From JAOPZW01 sp963788935 (lineage in GTDB: Bacteria > Actinomycetota > Thermoleophilia > Solirubrobacterales > Solirubrobacteraceae), in contig CAWBIM010000006.1 of the NCBI GenBank assembly GCA_963788935.1, forward strand, positions 62,001 to 126,000: 64,000 bases of DNA, in the 5' to 3' direction. Below the pieces are notes generated by a model, which saw only the letters and a list, made by a program, of their open reading frames with translations, searched no databases and was not told where the DNA came from. This document shows, piece by piece, positions 62,592 to 64,000 of this stretch (its first letter is position 1; each line of letters opens with the position of its first letter). A program made the translations under genes and the position numbers.

Positions 62592-63126
62592 CTAGGCCTT
62601 CGGGACGTAGGTCAGGACGACGATCCCGCTGTCGAACGGCGTCGTCTCGGCGAGCTTCAGGTGCGTCAGGTCGAGGCCGTCGAGCAGGCGGTCGCCCTCG
62701 CCGGCCACGACCGGGAACGTCCAGAAGTGGAACTCGTCGACGAGGCCATGGGCGACGAGCGTGTGGTCCAGGACGCCGCTGCCGAACTTCAGCAGGTCGC
62801 CGCCGTCCTGCGCCTTGAGCGCCGCCACCGCCTCGGCCGTGTCGCCCTCGAGGACCGTCGCGTTCCACGTCGTCTCGGTGAGCGTCGTGCTCGCGACGTG
62901 CTTCGGCATGCAGTTCATCTTGTCCGTGTAGGGATCGCCGCCGCGCTGCGGCCAGGCGTCGGCGAAGCCCTCGTAGGTCACCCGGCCGAGGAGCAGGGCG
63001 TCGGCGGGCTCGAGCAGCTTCGCGGCATACCCCATGTGCTGCTCGTCCCAGTAGCCGGACCCCACTTCTGCGGGTCGAGATGACCCCGTCGAGGGTCACG
63101 AACGTCGATTCCACGAGCTTTCGCAT
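62592..63126 (-). CDS. RibD-C/dihydrofolate-reductase-like protein, two frameshifts near the N-terminus
   Basis: About 178 residues. MRKLVESTFVTLDGVIS opens in one frame, DPQKWG in the second and SGYWDEQHMGYAAKLLEPADALLLGRVTYEGFADAWPQRGG in the third, together giving the usual RibD_C/DHFR-like N-terminus. The rest is intact: VLEGDTAEAVAALKAQDGGDLLKFGSGVLDHTLVAHGLVDEFHFWTFPVVAGEGDRLL. Two bases appear to be missing between 63058 and 63080. It is an NADPH-dependent reductase-type fold. The substrate is unknown. Confidence 0.75.
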
Positions 63127-63217
63127 GCGTGTGTCCTTTCATCAGCGTGTGGCCCGTACCGACCGCCCACGGCCCGGAAACTCATCGCCGTGGGGCGGAA
63201 CCCGGCATGATCGGGGG

Positions 63218-64000
63218 GTGCCGCTGCGGGTGGGCATCATCGGCGCCGGGGCCATGGGAACGACCCATGCGCGGCTGCTGCGCGAGGAGGTCGCGGGTGC
63301 CGAGGTCGTCGCGGTCGCCGACGCCGACGGCGGCCGCGCGCGGGCGCTCGCCGATGCCGGCGCGACCCCCGCCCGCGTCGTGGCGGACGGCCTGGGCCTG
63401 GTGGCCGACCCGGACGTCGACGCCGTGCTCGTCGCGTCGCCCGGCGACACCCACGAGGACTACGTGCGCGCGTGCCTGGCCGCCGGCAGGCCGGTGCTGT
63501 GCGAGAAGCCGCTCGCGAGCACCGCGGACGCGGCGCGGCGGGTCGTCGACGCCGAGGCCGCCGTCGGGCGGCGGCTCGTGCAGGTCGGCTTCATGCGCCG
63601 CTTCGACCCCGGCTACGTCGCGCTGCGCGACGCGCTCGACGCCGGCCGCGTCGGCGCCCCGGTCGTCGTGCACTCGGTCCACCGCAACCGCTCCGTGCCG
63701 CCGGGCTTCGGCACGGAGCTGATCCTCAAGGACACGCTCGTCCACGACGTCGACGTCGTCCGCTTCCTCCTCGGCGAGGAGGTCGTGCGGGCGACCGTCC
63801 ATGCCGGACGGCCCAGCGCGCTGGCCCCGGACGGCGTGCAGGATCCGGTCGTCGTCGTGCTGCGCACCGAGACGGGCGTCGTCGTGACCGTCGAGGCGTT
63901 CGTCAACGCGCAGTACGCCTACGACATCCGCTGCGAGGTCGTCGGGGAGACCGGGACGCTCGCGCTCCCGGCGCCGCCGGAGCCGGCGGTCGGCTTCGAG
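63218..64000 (+). CDS. Gfo/Idh/MocA oxidoreductase, inositol-dehydrogenase-like (3' end outside window)
   Basis: The first 261 residues of a Rossmann oxidoreductase. VGIIGAGAMGTTHARLL binds NAD(P), VLVASPGDTHEDYVRACLAAGRPVLCEKPLA contains the catalytic Lys in EKPLA, and GFMRRFDPGYVALRDALDAGRVGAPVVVHSVHRN is typical of inositol 2-dehydrogenase IolG. LVHDVDVVRFLLGEEV carries the HD pair. GTG 63218 follows GGGGG; the gene reads through the window end, where EVVGETGTLALP is conserved. The inositol assignment is tentative. Confidence 0.82.
   Translation, partial: MPLRVGIIGAGAMGTTHARLLREEVAGAEVVAVADADGGRARALADAGATPARVVADGLGLVADPDVDAVLVASPGDTHEDYVRACLAAGRPVLCEKPLASTADAARRVVDAEAAVGRRLVQVGFMRRFDPGYVALRDALDAGRVGAPVVVHSVHRNRSVPPGFGTELILKDTLVHDVDVVRFLLGEEVVRATVHAGRPSALAPDGVQDPVVVVLRTETGVVVTVEAFVNAQYAYDIRCEVVGETGTLALPAPPEPAVGFE

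Overview
The window is a very GC-rich chromosomal segment with about 69 protein genes and no rRNA, tRNA, insertion sequence, phage gene or CRISPR array that I can see. The high GC, frequent GTG starts, actinobacterial protein families and two promoters of the actinobacterial sigma-B/sigma-F type point to an actinobacterium. The gene families most resemble the Thermoleophilia (Solirubrobacterales, Conexibacter-like), but that placement is inference.

Layout: 1-4 kb holds a GCS2-type carboxylate-amine ligase (cut by the window edge), an enolase-superfamily protein, an RNB ribonuclease and a P-loop kinase relative without a P-loop. 4-8 kb is signalling: two receiver-only regulators, a CHASE3 histidine kinase coupled to an orphan osmoprotectant-binding lipoprotein, and a phasin with a histone-H1-like tail. 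8-11 kb has two membrane proteins (DedA, UPF0104/LPG-synthase type) and an SDR, then about 680 non-coding bases of repeats. 11.8-17 kb is a four-carbon sugar-acid operon (MFS, DUF1537 kinase, PdxA2) behind a MarR regulator divergent from a cupin/membrane-protein pair. 17-26 kb holds an SDR, an APH-type kinase, an NhaP antiporter, and a five-gene unit (TetR, citryl-CoA-lyase-like, CoA ligase, VOC, GST). 26-34 kb is mixed: a LuxR regulator, c-di-GMP protein, stand-alone LigD-type polymerase, CDF transporter, VOC/ABM enzymes, USP-like and HD proteins. 35-40 kb is a tricarballylate/tricarboxylate locus (TcuA plus TctCBA). 40-50 kb holds HxlR/VOC, NYN, NAD kinase, AKR, AzlCD, a GGDEF-EAL protein and an MFS exporter. 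50-56 kb has two secreted proteins, a third repeat copy, and an APC permease / glutamine-synthetase-like / amidohydrolase operon that is a split version of fungal FluG. 56-60 kb is a stress-signalling block: a CxCx4C protein, RsbQ and a PAS-GAF-PP2C phosphatase on one strand, and an RsbW-type kinase plus a CHAD protein on the other. The window ends in a GNAT, LysR, NTF2-like, RibD-like gene and the start of an inositol-dehydrogenase-like gene.

The genes that appear to work together are the RsbQ/phosphatase/RsbW block with three sigma-B-like promoters (RsbW gene, histidine kinase, phasin); the threonate-type operon; the Tct/Tcu locus; the CoA-ligase/lyase operon; and the split FluG operon. Several intergenic dyads lie beside regulator genes and are probably their operators.

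About 13 genes carry single-base frameshifts while both reading frames keep family-like sequence up to the break. I read these as sequencing or assembly indels, so they are annotated as one CDS spanning the break.
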